Shown: positions 18,375 through 27,701, numbered from the stretch's first letter. The stretch: 64,000 bases of DNA from Flavobacterium gelidilacus DSM 15343 (GCF_000422685.1 NZ_KE383904.1:10257-74256), one strand, 5' to 3'. Numbers and translations: made by a program. Notes: generated by a model from the sequence alone, not told the origin.

Positions 18375-20000
18375 ATGGCAACAGTAGTAACAATGCCTCG
18401 CTTAAGCGATACAATGACAGAAGGAACTGTAGCAACTTGGTTAAAAAAAGTTGGGGATAAAATTAGTGAAGGAGATATTTTAGCCGAAATCGAAACCGAT
18501 AAAGCTACAATGGAATTTGAATCTTTTAACGAAGGAACTTTATTACATATTGGAATTCAAGAAGGAGAAACAGCAACAGTTGATTCACTTTTAGCAATTA
18601 TTGGTGAAGAAGGTGAAGATATTGCAGCTCTTATTGCAGGTGGTGCTTCAAATGATAAAAAAGATGAGTCAAAAGCTGAAGAAAAATCAGCTTCTGAATC
18701 AGAACCAAAATCTGCTGAATTACCAAAAGGAGTTAAAGTAGTAAAAATGCCTCGTTTAAGTGATACCATGACTACAGGAACTGTAGCAACTTGGTTAAAA
18801 AAAGTGGGAGACAAAGTTAGTGAGGGAGATATTTTAGCTGAAATCGAAACAGACAAAGCAACAATGGAGTTCGAGTCTTTCAATGAAGGAACTTTACTAT
18901 ATATTGGAATTCAAGAAGGAGAAACAGCTCCAGTTGATACTATTTTAGCAATCATTGGACCTGAAGGAACAGATGTGTCAGGAATTGCGGAAAATTTTTC
19001 AAATGATACAGATACTAAAGAGGAAGTAAAAGACGTAAAAACAGAAACAAAAACAGAAACTACTGCTTCTCATTCTTCATCAACGAATAACGCCGGTGGA
19101 AGAATTTTTGCATCGCCTTTAGCCAAACAAATAGCAAAGGAAAAAGGAATTGATTTAAATCAAATTGTTGGTTCTGGTGAAAACGGAAGAATTGTTAAAT
19201 CTGATGTTGAAAACTATGTACCTTCTACTAATATAAATACTAGCTCAGTACCAGAAACAGTTGCTCAAGATAAAAAAGAAACTGTTGCAAATGTCCAACC
19301 GTTTGTTCCGGTAGGAGAAAAGTTAATAACAACGAGTGCAAATTCTCAAATGAGAAAAACTATTGCTCGTCGTTTGGGAGAATCAAAATTTACGGCACCA
19401 CATTATTATTTAACAATTGAGTTAGATATGGATAATGCAATTGCTTCAAGAACTACTATTAATTCACTGCCTGATACTAAAGTTTCATTCAATGATTTGA
19501 TTGTTAAAGCTTGTGCAATGGCTTTAAAAAAACATCCTCGTGTAAATTCACAATGGACAGAAAAAGAAACAATATTAAATCATCATGTTAATATTGGTGT
19601 TGCTGTTGCTGTTGAAGACGGACTGTTAGTACCAGTTTTGCCATTCACTGACCAGATGAGTTTGACGCAAATTTCTTCTAGTGTTAAAGATTTAGCAGGA
19701 AAAGCTAAAGCTAAAAAATTATCACCTGCAGAAATGGAAGGTAGTACATTTACTATTTCTAATTTAGGTGCTTATGGAATTATTGAATTTACTTCAATTA
19801 TAAACCAACCTAATTCAGCAATTTTATCTATTGGAGCAATTGTTGAAAAACCAGTTGTTAAAAACAGTCAAATTGTTGTTGGAAATGTAATGAAAGTAAC
19901 ACTTGCTTGCGACCACAGAACAGTTGATGGTGCAACAGGAGCTCTATTCTTACAAACCTTAAAAAGTTATTTAGAAAATCCAGTTACAATGTTAGCTTAA
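18375..20000 (+). CDS. pdhC: Pyruvate dehydrogenase E2, dihydrolipoamide acetyltransferase
   Basis: The 541-residue core of the PDH complex. It has two lipoyl domains (about residues 3-78 and 125-200), each with the lipoylated Lys in ETDKATMEFES. They are near-identical, so the DNA at about 18384-18590 is repeated at about 18747-18950. A Ser/Thr/Lys-rich linker follows, then the E1/E3-binding domain (ASPLAKQIAKEKGID, about 250-285) and the catalytic acyltransferase domain ending in ACDHRTVDGATGA (catalytic His). The terminator at 20022-20052 closes the pdhA-pdhC operon. Confidence 0.95.
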   Translation: MATVVTMPRLSDTMTEGTVATWLKKVGDKISEGDILAEIETDKATMEFESFNEGTLLHIGIQEGETATVDSLLAIIGEEGEDIAALIAGGASNDKKDESKAEEKSASESEPKSAELPKGVKVVKMPRLSDTMTTGTVATWLKKVGDKVSEGDILAEIETDKATMEFESFNEGTLLYIGIQEGETAPVDTILAIIGPEGTDVSGIAENFSNDTDTKEEVKDVKTETKTETTASHSSSTNNAGGRIFASPLAKQIAKEKGIDLNQIVGSGENGRIVKSDVENYVPSTNINTSSVPETVAQDKKETVANVQPFVPVGEKLITTSANSQMRKTIARRLGESKFTAPHYYLTIELDMDNAIASRTTINSLPDTKVSFNDLIVKACAMALKKHPRVNSQWTEKETILNHHVNIGVAVAVEDGLLVPVLPFTDQMSLTQISSSVKDLAGKAKAKKLSPAEMEGSTFTISNLGAYGIIEFTSIINQPNSAILSIGAIVEKPVVKNSQIVVGNVMKVTLACDHRTVDGATGALFLQTLKSYLENPVTMLA

Positions 20001-20021
20001 ACTTCTATTTATATATAATAA

Positions 20022-20052
20022 GAAAGTCTCGATTTTATCGGGACTTTTTTTA
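20022..20052 (+). terminator. Terminator after pdhC
   Basis: AAGTC-T-CGAT pairs with ATCG-G-GACTT across a short T loop, followed by a T-run (20045-20051). Confidence 0.85.
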
Positions 20053-20087
20053 TGTAACTAATTCAAATTTTGTTGTCTGACTAACAG

Positions 20088-20115
20088 TTGAGTAAATTTG
20101 AGTAGTGTACTTTTG
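20088..20115 (+). promoter_or_regulatory. Promoter of the DoxX-like gene
   Basis: TTG (20088-20090), 17 nt, TACTTTTG (20108-20115). The -7 element fully matches TAnnTTTG and lies 19 bp before the ATG. Confidence 0.55.
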
Positions 20116-20134
20116 AATAAATAAATTTTGAGTT

Positions 20135-20518
20135 ATGTGTAAAAAAATATTCATTTGGGTTTTACGTTTGGTAGTAGCAATAATTTTATTGCAAACGTTA
20201 TTTTTTAAATTCACAGCTGCACCAGAAAGTGTTTATATATTTTCAACTTTAGGTATAGAACCTTATGGAAGAATTGGTTCTGGTATAGTTGAATTAATTG
20301 CTTCTGTCTTAATTTTAATTCCAAGAACAACTTTATTGGGAGCAATTATAGGTTTAGGGACTATGACGGGTGCAATTTTGTCACATGTAACCAAATTAGG
20401 AATAGAAGTTAATAACGATGGTGGAGCTTTGTTTACAATGGCTATAGTCGTTTTTGTTAGCTGTGCGATTTTAATTTATGTAAATAAAGATAAAATCTCT
20501 ACACTTTTTGAAGTTTAA
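20135..20518 (+). CDS. DoxX-like small membrane protein
   Basis: 127 residues with four predicted membrane helices (about 7-27, 47-65, 68-88 and 97-117). The opening LRLVVAIILLQTLFFKFTAAPES and the GSGIVELIASVLILIP segment fit the DoxX/DoxD-like family of quinone- or redox-associated inner-membrane proteins. Its own promoter is at 20088-20115. The next gene follows after about 90 bp. The physiological role is not known. Confidence 0.75.
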   Translation: MCKKIFIWVLRLVVAIILLQTLFFKFTAAPESVYIFSTLGIEPYGRIGSGIVELIASVLILIPRTTLLGAIIGLGTMTGAILSHVTKLGIEVNNDGGALFTMAIVVFVSCAILIYVNKDKISTLFEV

Positions 20519-20610
20519 AATCTAAATTGTTGATAGATTTAACAATAAACTATAGCAATAAAGTCCTGATTTTCTCCGATTTTTTTTATTTTTACTAAAA
20601 CTTACATAAA

Positions 20611-21597
20611 ATGAGAAAATTATATTTTTTTGCTTCTTTATTAATTATTGCATGTGGTTCACCAAAGTTAATTTCGACAACTAATCCAGTTGTAACAGAG
20701 TCAACTTCAGGAATAACCAAAGTTGATTTTGCTAAAGAAGAAAACGTTGCTAAAACCTTAAAATTTTTAGCTTCTGACGATAATGAAGGAAGAGATTCAG
20801 GAAGTAAAGGAATTGAAAAAGCCAGTATTTTTTTAGAAAATATGATGAAAGAAAATGACATCAAACCTTATTTCAATACTTATAGAGATACACTTTCAAA
20901 TTTTGATAAACCAGCATACAATATAGTTGGATATATTGAAGGAAATGATCCGAAACTTAAAAATGAATTCGTGATCATTGGAGCTCATTACGATCATATC
21001 GGTAAAATTGCTGCTGTAAATGGTGACGATATTGCTAATGGTGCAAACGATAACGCTTCAGGTTCAACTGCTGTTACAGAAGTCATGAAGTATTTTGCTA
21101 AAAATAAAGCAAATAAAAGAAGTGTAATTTTTACTTTCTTTTCAGCTGAAGAAAAAGGATTGCTAGGCTCAAAACATTTAGCTAAAAAATTAAAAGCAGC
21201 CAATTTAGATTTATACTTCATGTTTAATTTTGAAATGATTGGAGTTCCAATGCAAAACAAAGATTTTATTCTTTACTTAACTGGTTTTGGAAAAACGAAT
21301 ATGGCTTCAAAAATGAATGAATATGCGGGTGAAAAAGTGATCGGATATGTTCCAGCTGAAACTAAATACCAATTATTTAGAGCTTCGGATAATTATCCGT
21401 TCTTTACAGAGTTTGAAGTTCCTGCTCAAACGGTTTCAACATTTGATTTTGAAAACTTCGATTTTTATCACAAACCAGATGATGAATTTGAATTAATGGA
21501 TCCAAAACACATGACCAATGTCGTAAATACAATGATTCCAGTTTTGGAGATAATGATGAACAAACCCACAAAAGAAATTACAATAAATGTCAAATAA
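20611..21597 (+). CDS. M28 family zinc aminopeptidase, lipoprotein
   Basis: 328 residues. A lipoprotein signal (ASLLIIACGSPK, Cys near 15) targets it to the envelope. The dinuclear zinc site of M28 peptidases is complete: IIGAHYDHIGK (His), NGANDNASGS (bridging Asp), FFSAEEKGLLGS (catalytic Glu plus ligand Glu), FNFEMIG, and FYHKPDDEFEL (last His). It should release N-terminal residues from peptides in the periplasm. Its end overlaps the SDR start by 11 bp, suggesting coupled translation. Confidence 0.9.
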   Translation: MRKLYFFASLLIIACGSPKLISTTNPVVTESTSGITKVDFAKEENVAKTLKFLASDDNEGRDSGSKGIEKASIFLENMMKENDIKPYFNTYRDTLSNFDKPAYNIVGYIEGNDPKLKNEFVIIGAHYDHIGKIAAVNGDDIANGANDNASGSTAVTEVMKYFAKNKANKRSVIFTFFSAEEKGLLGSKHLAKKLKAANLDLYFMFNFEMIGVPMQNKDFILYLTGFGKTNMASKMNEYAGEKVIGYVPAETKYQLFRASDNYPFFTEFEVPAQTVSTFDFENFDFYHKPDDEFELMDPKHMTNVVNTMIPVLEIMMNKPTKEITINVK

Positions 21598-22270
21598 AAA
21601 TATAATAATCACAGGAACTTCAAGAGGAATTGGCTACGAAATGGCTTTGCAATTCGCAAATGAAGGTCATAATGTTTTAGCTTTATCACGAAAAACTCCT
21701 AAAATTTTAATCGAACACAAAAATATAACTTGTTTGTCTGTTGATTTATCTTTAGATTCAGCAATTGAGGAAGTAGAAGATTTTATCAAAAACACGTTCA
21801 AGAAAGTGGATGTTCTAATTCACAATGCTGGAGCTTTATTACATAAACCATTTGAACAAATATCTTCAAGTGAATTTGAAAACATCTATAAAGTAAATGT
21901 TTTTGCTGTAGCGAGTTTAACTAGAATTTGCATTCCATTTCTTCAAAAAGGAAGTCATGTTGTAACAATAAGTTCAATGGGAGGAATTCAAGGAAGTATG
22001 AAATTTGCAGGTTTAGCAGCTTACAGTTCAAGTAAAGGAGCAGTTATTACTTTGTCAGAATTACTTGCAGAAGAGTACAAAGAGCAAGGCATTAGTTTTA
22101 ATGTTTTAGCTTTAGGTTCCGTAAATACAGAAATGTTGCAAGAAGCTTTTCCAGGATATGAAGCACCACTTTCTGCTCAAGAAATGGCAAATTATATTCA
22201 CGATTTTGCTTTAACCGGAAATAAATATTATAACGGAAAAGTACTGCAAGTTTCATCAACAACACCATAG
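21587..22270 (+). CDS. Short-chain dehydrogenase/reductase (SDR)
   Basis: A 227-residue classical SDR: Rossmann glycine motif GTSRGIGYEMA at the N-terminus, HNAGALLHKPF (NAG motif), the catalytic Ser in TISSMGG and the Tyr-Lys pair in AAYSSSKGAV. NAD(P)H-dependent oxidoreductase; the substrate cannot be read from sequence. It sits in a tight row with the M28 peptidase (11-bp overlap) and the SprT-like gene (1 bp apart). Confidence 0.9.
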   Translation: MSNKNIIITGTSRGIGYEMALQFANEGHNVLALSRKTPKILIEHKNITCLSVDLSLDSAIEEVEDFIKNTFKKVDVLIHNAGALLHKPFEQISSSEFENIYKVNVFAVASLTRICIPFLQKGSHVVTISSMGGIQGSMKFAGLAAYSSSKGAVITLSELLAEEYKEQGISFNVLALGSVNTEMLQEAFPGYEAPLSAQEMANYIHDFALTGNKYYNGKVLQVSSTTP

Positions 22271-22271
22271 T

Positions 22272-22874
22272 TTGAGTAACGTTTTAGAAAAATACTTACC
22301 TTCTCATGCAGTCGAATCTTGTTTTGAACTTGTAAAAGCTAATCATGTACATTTAAAAATTGTAAATGAGAGGCAAACTCGTCATGGTGATTATCGAAAA
22401 GATGCGCAAGGTTTCCATTTGATTACAGTAAATTCTAATTTAAATAAATATAGATTTCTAATCACACTAATTCACGAAATTGCTCATTTGGTAGCTTTTC
22501 AGAAATTTGGAAGAAACATAAAACCACATGGAGTAGAGTGGAAACATACTTTTCAAAGACTTATGGTTCCTTTTATCCGACCAGAAATATTTCCAAACTC
22601 AGTGTTGTCTTTAGTAGCAAATCATTTTAGAAATCCAACAGCAAGTAGCGATACTGATGCTAGATTAGCATATGCTTTAAAACAGTTTGATGAACGAAAA
22701 CCAGATGTTTATTTTATACATGAAGTGCCAAGTGGTAGTTTATTTAGAATAAAAAATGGTAGAATTTTTCAAAAAATCGGACTTCGGGTAAAGCGATATG
22801 AATGTACAGAAATGAGTTCTGGAAAAACCTATTTATTCAATGCTAATGCTGAAGTTGAAATTATCCCAGGTTAG
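22272..22874 (+). CDS. SprT-like zinc metalloprotease domain protein, TTG start
   Basis: 200 residues with the HExxH zinc motif in LIHEIAHLVAFQ and a later His in KPHGVEWKHTF, as in SprT/Spartan-like domains. The C-terminal part has KRYECTEMSSGKTYLFN but lacks a full zinc-ribbon Cys set. The start is TTG at 22272, one base after the SDR stop: the family N-terminus (LEKYLPSHAVE) begins there and no in-frame ATG occurs before the active-site region. Substrate unknown; the family includes DNA-protein crosslink proteases, which is only an analogy here. Confidence 0.85.
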   Translation: MSNVLEKYLPSHAVESCFELVKANHVHLKIVNERQTRHGDYRKDAQGFHLITVNSNLNKYRFLITLIHEIAHLVAFQKFGRNIKPHGVEWKHTFQRLMVPFIRPEIFPNSVLSLVANHFRNPTASSDTDARLAYALKQFDERKPDVYFIHEVPSGSLFRIKNGRIFQKIGLRVKRYECTEMSSGKTYLFNANAEVEIIPG

Positions 22875-22989
22875 TTTGTCTATAGCAAAACGTTATTCAA
22901 AGAAACATCATTTCGTTTAATAGAATAACAGATTAATTTGTATATTTAGCTATTATTTTTGTACTTATAATTACAAAGAAAAAAATAAA

Positions 22990-24042
22990 ATGAATAAAAA
23001 TTATTACGCAATATTAATGGCCGGTGGAGTTGGTTCTCGATTTTGGCCCGTGAGTACAGTAGATTTTCCTAAACAATTTCACGATATGTTAGGAACTGGT
23101 GATACTTTAATTCAAAAGACTTTTTCTAGATTAGCAAAAATAATTCCAGTCGAAAATATACTAATTTTAACTAATGAGAAGTATAATAATTTGGTTTTAG
23201 AGCAATTGCCAATGGTTAAACAAGAGCAAGTTTTGTTAGAGCCTGCTATGCGTAATACAGCACCTTGTATTTTATATGCTTCACTAAAAATCCAAAAACA
23301 AAATCCAGATGCAGTTATGGTTGTTGCACCAAGTGATCACTGGATTGAAGATGAAGAAGAATTTGCAAACAATTTAAAACAATGTTTTGATTTTTGTGGT
23401 TCAGAAAATGCATTGATGACATTAGGAATACAACCAACTTTTCCAAATACAGGTTTTGGTTACATTGAATATGATAAAGCAGATTCAAATCCAATAAAAA
23501 TAGTTAATCAATTTAGGGAGAAACCAAATTATGAAACAGCAAAAGCATTTTTAGCTAGTGGAAATTTTCTTTGGAATGGAGGAATTTTTATTTGGAGTGC
23601 AAAAGCAATTACAGAAGCATTTGCTGAATTTCAACCTGTGATGAATAAGTTATTTCAATCTGGATTAGAAAAATATAATACAAGTTCTGAAAGAGATTTT
23701 ATTAATTCGAATTATGGTCTAGCAGAAAACATATCTATTGACTATGCCGTTTTAGAAAAGGCAAAAAATGTTTATGTATTGCCAGCAACTTTCGATTGGA
23801 ACGATCTTGGAACTTGGGGTTCATTACACGAAAAATTAGATAAAGATGAGAATAAAAATGCTGTTGTTAACGCAACTGTAGTTTTAGAAAATGCATCTAA
23901 TAATATAATAAGGGCAGACAATAAGAAAGTAATTGTAATTGATGGATTAAACGACTATATCATTGTTGATAAGGATGATGTTTTACTAATTTATCCAAAA
24001 AGTAAAGAACAAGATATTAAAAAAATTGTTTCTAAATTGTAG
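22990..24042 (+). CDS. manC: Mannose-1-phosphate guanylyltransferase
   Basis: A 350-residue nucleotidyltransferase making GDP-mannose from mannose-1-phosphate and GTP, for surface glycans. The N-terminal signature is MAGGVGSRFWPVS, with the FPKQF motif. VVAPSDHWI carries the metal Asp, and FREKPNYETAK, FLWNGGIFIW and FDWNDLGTW are family motifs. It is the short form without the phosphomannose isomerase domain. TATTTTTG at 22954-22961 is a good -7 box. A glycosyltransferase lies 3 kb away but not in the same operon. Confidence 0.93.
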   Translation: MNKNYYAILMAGGVGSRFWPVSTVDFPKQFHDMLGTGDTLIQKTFSRLAKIIPVENILILTNEKYNNLVLEQLPMVKQEQVLLEPAMRNTAPCILYASLKIQKQNPDAVMVVAPSDHWIEDEEEFANNLKQCFDFCGSENALMTLGIQPTFPNTGFGYIEYDKADSNPIKIVNQFREKPNYETAKAFLASGNFLWNGGIFIWSAKAITEAFAEFQPVMNKLFQSGLEKYNTSSERDFINSNYGLAENISIDYAVLEKAKNVYVLPATFDWNDLGTWGSLHEKLDKDENKNAVVNATVVLENASNNIIRADNKKVIVIDGLNDYIIVDKDDVLLIYPKSKEQDIKKIVSKL

Positions 24043-24047
24043 TTTTT

Positions 24048-24818
24048 TTATTTCTGATCTTCTTCCAAATACATTTGTCTAACTTTCTTGAATAATTCTG
24101 ATGAATAAACAAAATCGGTAACTGCTTCGTTATCGGTTTTGAATATTTCTCTATTAGAACCTTCCCATGCTACTAGACCATTTTTTAAGAAGACAATTTT
24201 CTCTCCAATCTCCATTACAGAATTCATATCATGCGTATTAATAACGGTTGTGATATTATATTCTTCAGTAATTTCTTTAATCAAATTGTCAATAACAATA
24301 GCCGTTTTTGGATCTAAACCCGAATTGGGTTCATCACAAAAAAGATATTTGGGTTTGTTTACAATAGCCCTTGCAATAGCAACACGTTTTTGCATACCAC
24401 CCGAAATTTCTGAAGGCTTTTTGTCGTTAGCATCTATCAAATTCACTCTGGCTATTACAAAATCAACACGCTCTTTTATCTCTTGAGGTGTTTTTTTAGT
24501 AAACATTTTTAGAGGAAAACCAATATTTTCTTCAACGGTCATACTGTCAAATAAGGCACTTCCTTGAAAAACCATCCCTATTTCTGTTCTTAGAGCTCTT
24601 TTTTCATCATTGGAAAGCTCAGAGTAGATTCTACCATCAAACGAAATTGTACCGGTTTCTGGAGTATGAATACCCAATAATGATTTTAGAAAAACCGTTT
24701 TTCCAGAACCACTTTGTCCTATGATTAAATTTGTTTTTCCAGCTTCAAAACTAGTTGAAATTCCTTTTAAAACTTTTTGATCACCAAACGTCTTTTCTAT
24801 ATTTTTTACTTCTATCAT
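24048..24818 (-). CDS. MlaF-like ABC transporter ATP-binding protein
   Basis: A 256-residue ATPase of the Mla (MCE) lipid-transport ABC system. Walker A GQSGSGKTVF, signature ISGGMQKRVAIARA (the GGM form typical of MlaF), Walker B YLFCDEPNSGLDP and H-loop NTHDM. It powers phospholipid movement between the membranes with MlaE. The start is set at the ATG at 24818 (MIEVKNIEKTF), which overlaps the mlaE stop as ATGA; a longer frame would run 20 codons into mlaE. Confidence 0.9.
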   Translation of the reverse strand: MIEVKNIEKTFGDQKVLKGISTSFEAGKTNLIIGQSGSGKTVFLKSLLGIHTPETGTISFDGRIYSELSNDEKRALRTEIGMVFQGSALFDSMTVEENIGFPLKMFTKKTPQEIKERVDFVIARVNLIDANDKKPSEISGGMQKRVAIARAIVNKPKYLFCDEPNSGLDPKTAIVIDNLIKEITEEYNITTVINTHDMNSVMEIGEKIVFLKNGLVAWEGSNREIFKTDNEAVTDFVYSSELFKKVRQMYLEEDQK

Positions 24819-25564
24819 GCGCTTAAAAGGAGTTGAGTTAATAAATAATTTACCAAAATAATTACAACTGAAGTCCAAACAAATGCTACAGTACTGGCTT
24901 TTCCAACTTCTAAAGCACCACCTTTCATATAAAAACCATGAAAAGAAGGAATTGTAGCTAAAATAAAAGCAAAAACAGATGTTTTAATAAAAGCATAAGT
25001 AATATGAAAAGGAATAAAATCCGTTTGAATACCTTGTATAAATTCGGCGCTAGAAGTAAATCCTCCATAAACACCAGCCATCCAGCCACCAAGTACACCT
25101 AAAAACATACTAATTCCAATGAGGAATGGATATAATAACAAGGCAATAAGTTTAGGAAAAACTAAATAATTAAGTGAATTGACACCCATTACTTCAAGAG
25201 CATCAATCTGTTCGGTAACACGCATAGTTCCTATACTAGATGTTATAAAAGAACCCATTTTTCCAGCCATAATTATCGAAATAAAGGTTGGAGCAAATTC
25301 AAGAATCACAGATTGTCTGGTAGCAAAACCAATTAAATATTTTGGAATTAAAGGATTTGTTAAATTCAAAGCAGTTTGAATCGCTACAACACCACCAACG
25401 AAAAATGAAATAAATGCCACAATTCCCAAAGAATCAATAATTAAATCATCAATTTCCTTAAAAATAAGTTGTCGCATGACTTTCCATTTGGTAGGTTGCT
25501 TGAAAACCTCTTTCAACATTATAAAGTAACGACCTATTTGAGTTAGGTATCTAATTAACATCAT
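24815..25564 (-). CDS. MlaE family lipid ABC transporter permease
   Basis: 249 residues, five to six membrane helices. Family motifs: IQTALNLTNPLIPKYL, the conserved EFAPTFISIIMAGKMGS and TEQIDALEVMGV (the coupling and EQ-loop region of MlaE). It precedes and overlaps mlaF by 4 bp. No MCE-domain (mlaD) gene is in the window. A -7 box TATTTTTG (25588-25581, minus) lies just before the start. The spacer upstream holds structured repeat family 1, copy 1. Confidence 0.9.
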   Translation of the reverse strand: MMLIRYLTQIGRYFIMLKEVFKQPTKWKVMRQLIFKEIDDLIIDSLGIVAFISFFVGGVVAIQTALNLTNPLIPKYLIGFATRQSVILEFAPTFISIIMAGKMGSFITSSIGTMRVTEQIDALEVMGVNSLNYLVFPKLIALLLYPFLIGISMFLGVLGGWMAGVYGGFTSSAEFIQGIQTDFIPFHITYAFIKTSVFAFILATIPSFHGFYMKGGALEVGKASTVAFVWTSVVIILVNYLLTQLLLSA

Positions 25565-25630
25565 AGTTTTAAAATATCATCAAAAATACTAAGAAGTTAT
25601 GAGTTTTGTGTTATGTCTTATGATTTTTTT

Positions 25631-25717
25631 GGGCGTTCCCTTTCAGGTCGTACTGTCCACTATATCTTTTGCTTCATTGCATTACACAAAAGGATGCCGT
25701 TCCCATCACTAACGCAG
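25631..25717. repeat. Structured intergenic repeat, family 1, copy 1
   Basis: An 87-bp element between the DUF6268-like gene and mlaE, both minus strand. Conserved blocks: CTGTCCACTATATCTTTT on the left, AAAAGGATGCCGTTCCCATC on the right. ATCTTTTG pairs with CAAAAG-G-AT (one bulge), and the ends GCGTT (25633-25637) and AACGC (25711-25715) form an outer stem. Copy 2 at 56688-56783 keeps the same plan with a different but still complementary outer stem. It is much more GC-rich than surrounding spacers. It has no coding potential in this context. Confidence 0.75.
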
Positions 25718-25805
25718 ATCTCGTAAGGTTAAAATTTTCTATTATACCAAAAACACTTTAAGTCTATCAAAGTTCTTAAAGTGTTTAAGGAGTAAATAAT
25801 ATTTT

Positions 25806-26708
25806 TTATTTCATTTTATTTAAATCAAATCTGTAAATAATATCTCCACCTATATATGGCGCAGCAACAAACTCAGTGTTTAATCGGTTTCTCTTATCAC
25901 CAGAAACTTGTAAAGTTAGAACTTGAAGGCCTACAGTATCATTTTGATTATATAAACCATAGTCAGTAGTGTCGTAACCTACCTTGGCTCTCATTAAAAG
26001 AGCATTATTCATTAGGCCATAAGAAGCATAAAGTCCAAAACGAATAGATTCTTCCTGTATGTATAAATTCGAATTTGAAGCGGATATGTTATAAGATTTA
26101 ATAGATGTTAACAAGTCAGAACCCACACTGAATTTAGAACCAAGAGCATAATTAATATCCATTCTAATGGGTAATGTAGCGTTTATGTATAGTTTTTTGT
26201 TTTGAGATCTGTGCCATAAACCTATAATTGGTGTTAAAGTAGTTCCGAAATTTTCTGTAGAACTATATAGACCAAATTTATATTTTAAATTTTCTTTAGC
26301 TTGATAATCTATAATAGCAATACCACCAAATTGATAGTCGTTTGATCCAAGATTATTAAAATCGGAAGCAATTTTTGGAAGCAAAACATAAGTTCCCGAC
26401 CATTTTTCAGAATGTTGGTATTTTACTCCCAAATTCAAACGAGCCATGGTTAAATTGCTATTATTTGACGAAGGAGCGAAGCTAAGGTTTGTGTTTTCTG
26501 CTGTAAGACCAGTTAGAAGTACTAATTTGTCATTTATTACGCTTGGGTAATAAAGTTCAAAATTTAAATTTTTTACATTAGTTTCTGAATTTGTTCCGTT
26601 TTCAAGAGTTGAATTGTTTAGACTAAATTTTACAATATCAACATAATCTTGAGCATTTGTCTGAATTGTAAATAGGAACAGTATTCCAAGTAAAGCGATT
26701 TTTTTCAT
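25806..26708 (-). CDS. Predicted outer-membrane beta-barrel protein (DUF6268-like)
   Basis: 300 residues. A signal peptide (KKIALLGILFLFTIQTNAQ) is followed by alternating amphipathic strands with many aromatic residues (NLNFELYYPSV, ARLNLGVKYQH, YKFGLYSS) and ends DIIYRFDLNKMK. The composition fits a small outer-membrane porin or transporter-like barrel of the DUF6268 type. Function unknown. A family 1 repeat follows it on the same strand. Confidence 0.6.
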   Translation of the reverse strand: MKKIALLGILFLFTIQTNAQDYVDIVKFSLNNSTLENGTNSETNVKNLNFELYYPSVINDKLVLLTGLTAENTNLSFAPSSNNSNLTMARLNLGVKYQHSEKWSGTYVLLPKIASDFNNLGSNDYQFGGIAIIDYQAKENLKYKFGLYSSTENFGTTLTPIIGLWHRSQNKKLYINATLPIRMDINYALGSKFSVGSDLLTSIKSYNISASNSNLYIQEESIRFGLYASYGLMNNALLMRAKVGYDTTDYGLYNQNDTVGLQVLTLQVSGDKRNRLNTEFVAAPYIGGDIIYRFDLNKMK

Positions 26709-26848
26709 TTTAGATAGTTTTGTTTTTTCAAAGAAATTAAAACAACACTAATAAAAAGCAATAATAAATGTTAAAAAAATGAATAAATAAAACATTTAAT
26801 GACAATTATAAAAATTATTTATAGGTTAAGAAATCTAAATAAACAGAT

Positions 26849-27697
26849 TTAAATCAACTTTTCCTTCATTTTTTTCCAACGATACTTTCTAATGAATTTA
26901 GCTTGTTCTTGAGTCACAAATAATTCTTTTCCAGACGATTTAGCTTTCCAAAATCCTTTTATATAATCAATAAAAAGCAAAGGTTTTTTCTTCCTTAAAG
27001 CTAGTTTTAAGGAAGCTACAGCAGTAATCCAAAAACCATACCCTAAACTATAAAAAGCTTCTCCTTGTTTATAACGAGCAGCTTTATTGTAATTGGCTCC
27101 AGTTGGTTTTAGGTGTTTTACTTGTAAAGATTCATCTGTAACCACTTTCCAATTGTAGAATTTACATAATAATTCGTCAACGGTGTCCCAGCCCATAGCC
27201 GTTTTTAGTCCACCAATTTGCTTGAAAGTTTCTTTTCTATAAGCTTTTAATGCACCACGTATATGATCTTTATCGGTTAAACTTTCTAAAACCCATTCAT
27301 TATTTTTTTCGATATAACAAAAACCACCAGCCATACCTATTTCTGCATCAGCTTTAAAGTGATTCAATATAGTTTCGAAATAATTTAAAGGTAAAATTAA
27401 GTCTGAATCTAGTTTTACGATCACACCATAATCATCGTCTAATTGCGATAATCCTTTATTAAAGGCTTTAATTACTTTGCTTCCAGGTAAATGAATGGCT
27501 TCAGAGTTGTTTTTGACTGCAGAAATAAAAGAGAATTTCTCAGCGTATTTCTCAGCAATTTCAAAAGTTTTATCAGTCGAATTATCATCAACTATAACTA
27601 ATTTTTTAGGTAAAATAGTTTGATTCACAATTGAATGAAGTGTTAATTCAATAAATTGTTCTTCGTTGTAAGCTGGAATGATAATGTAGTAATTCAT
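26849..27697 (-). CDS. Family 2 glycosyltransferase
   Basis: A 282-residue GT-A glycosyltransferase. It starts MNYYIIIPAYNEEQFIE and continues with the nucleotide-sugar motif VIVDDNSTDKT and the metal motif VKLDSDLIL (DxD). MGWDTVDELL is the acceptor-site ED-like region. It has no membrane segment. The start is set at the ATG at 27697; a frame 12 codons longer begins with residues not seen in the family. The adjacent methyltransferase suggests a shared glycan or lipid pathway, but acceptor and sugar are unknown. Confidence 0.9.
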   Translation of the reverse strand: MNYYIIIPAYNEEQFIELTLHSIVNQTILPKKLVIVDDNSTDKTFEIAEKYAEKFSFISAVKNNSEAIHLPGSKVIKAFNKGLSQLDDDYGVIVKLDSDLILPLNYFETILNHFKADAEIGMAGGFCYIEKNNEWVLESLTDKDHIRGALKAYRKETFKQIGGLKTAMGWDTVDELLCKFYNWKVVTDESLQVKHLKPTGANYNKAARYKQGEAFYSLGYGFWITAVASLKLALRKKKPLLFIDYIKGFWKAKSSGKELFVTQEQAKFIRKYRWKKMKEKLI

Positions 27698-27701
27698 AAA
27701 T

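Noticed and set aside
20560..20600. Possible terminator before the M28 peptidase gene
   Set aside because: The T-run is present, but the two GC-containing words are in the same orientation and cannot pair as a stem.
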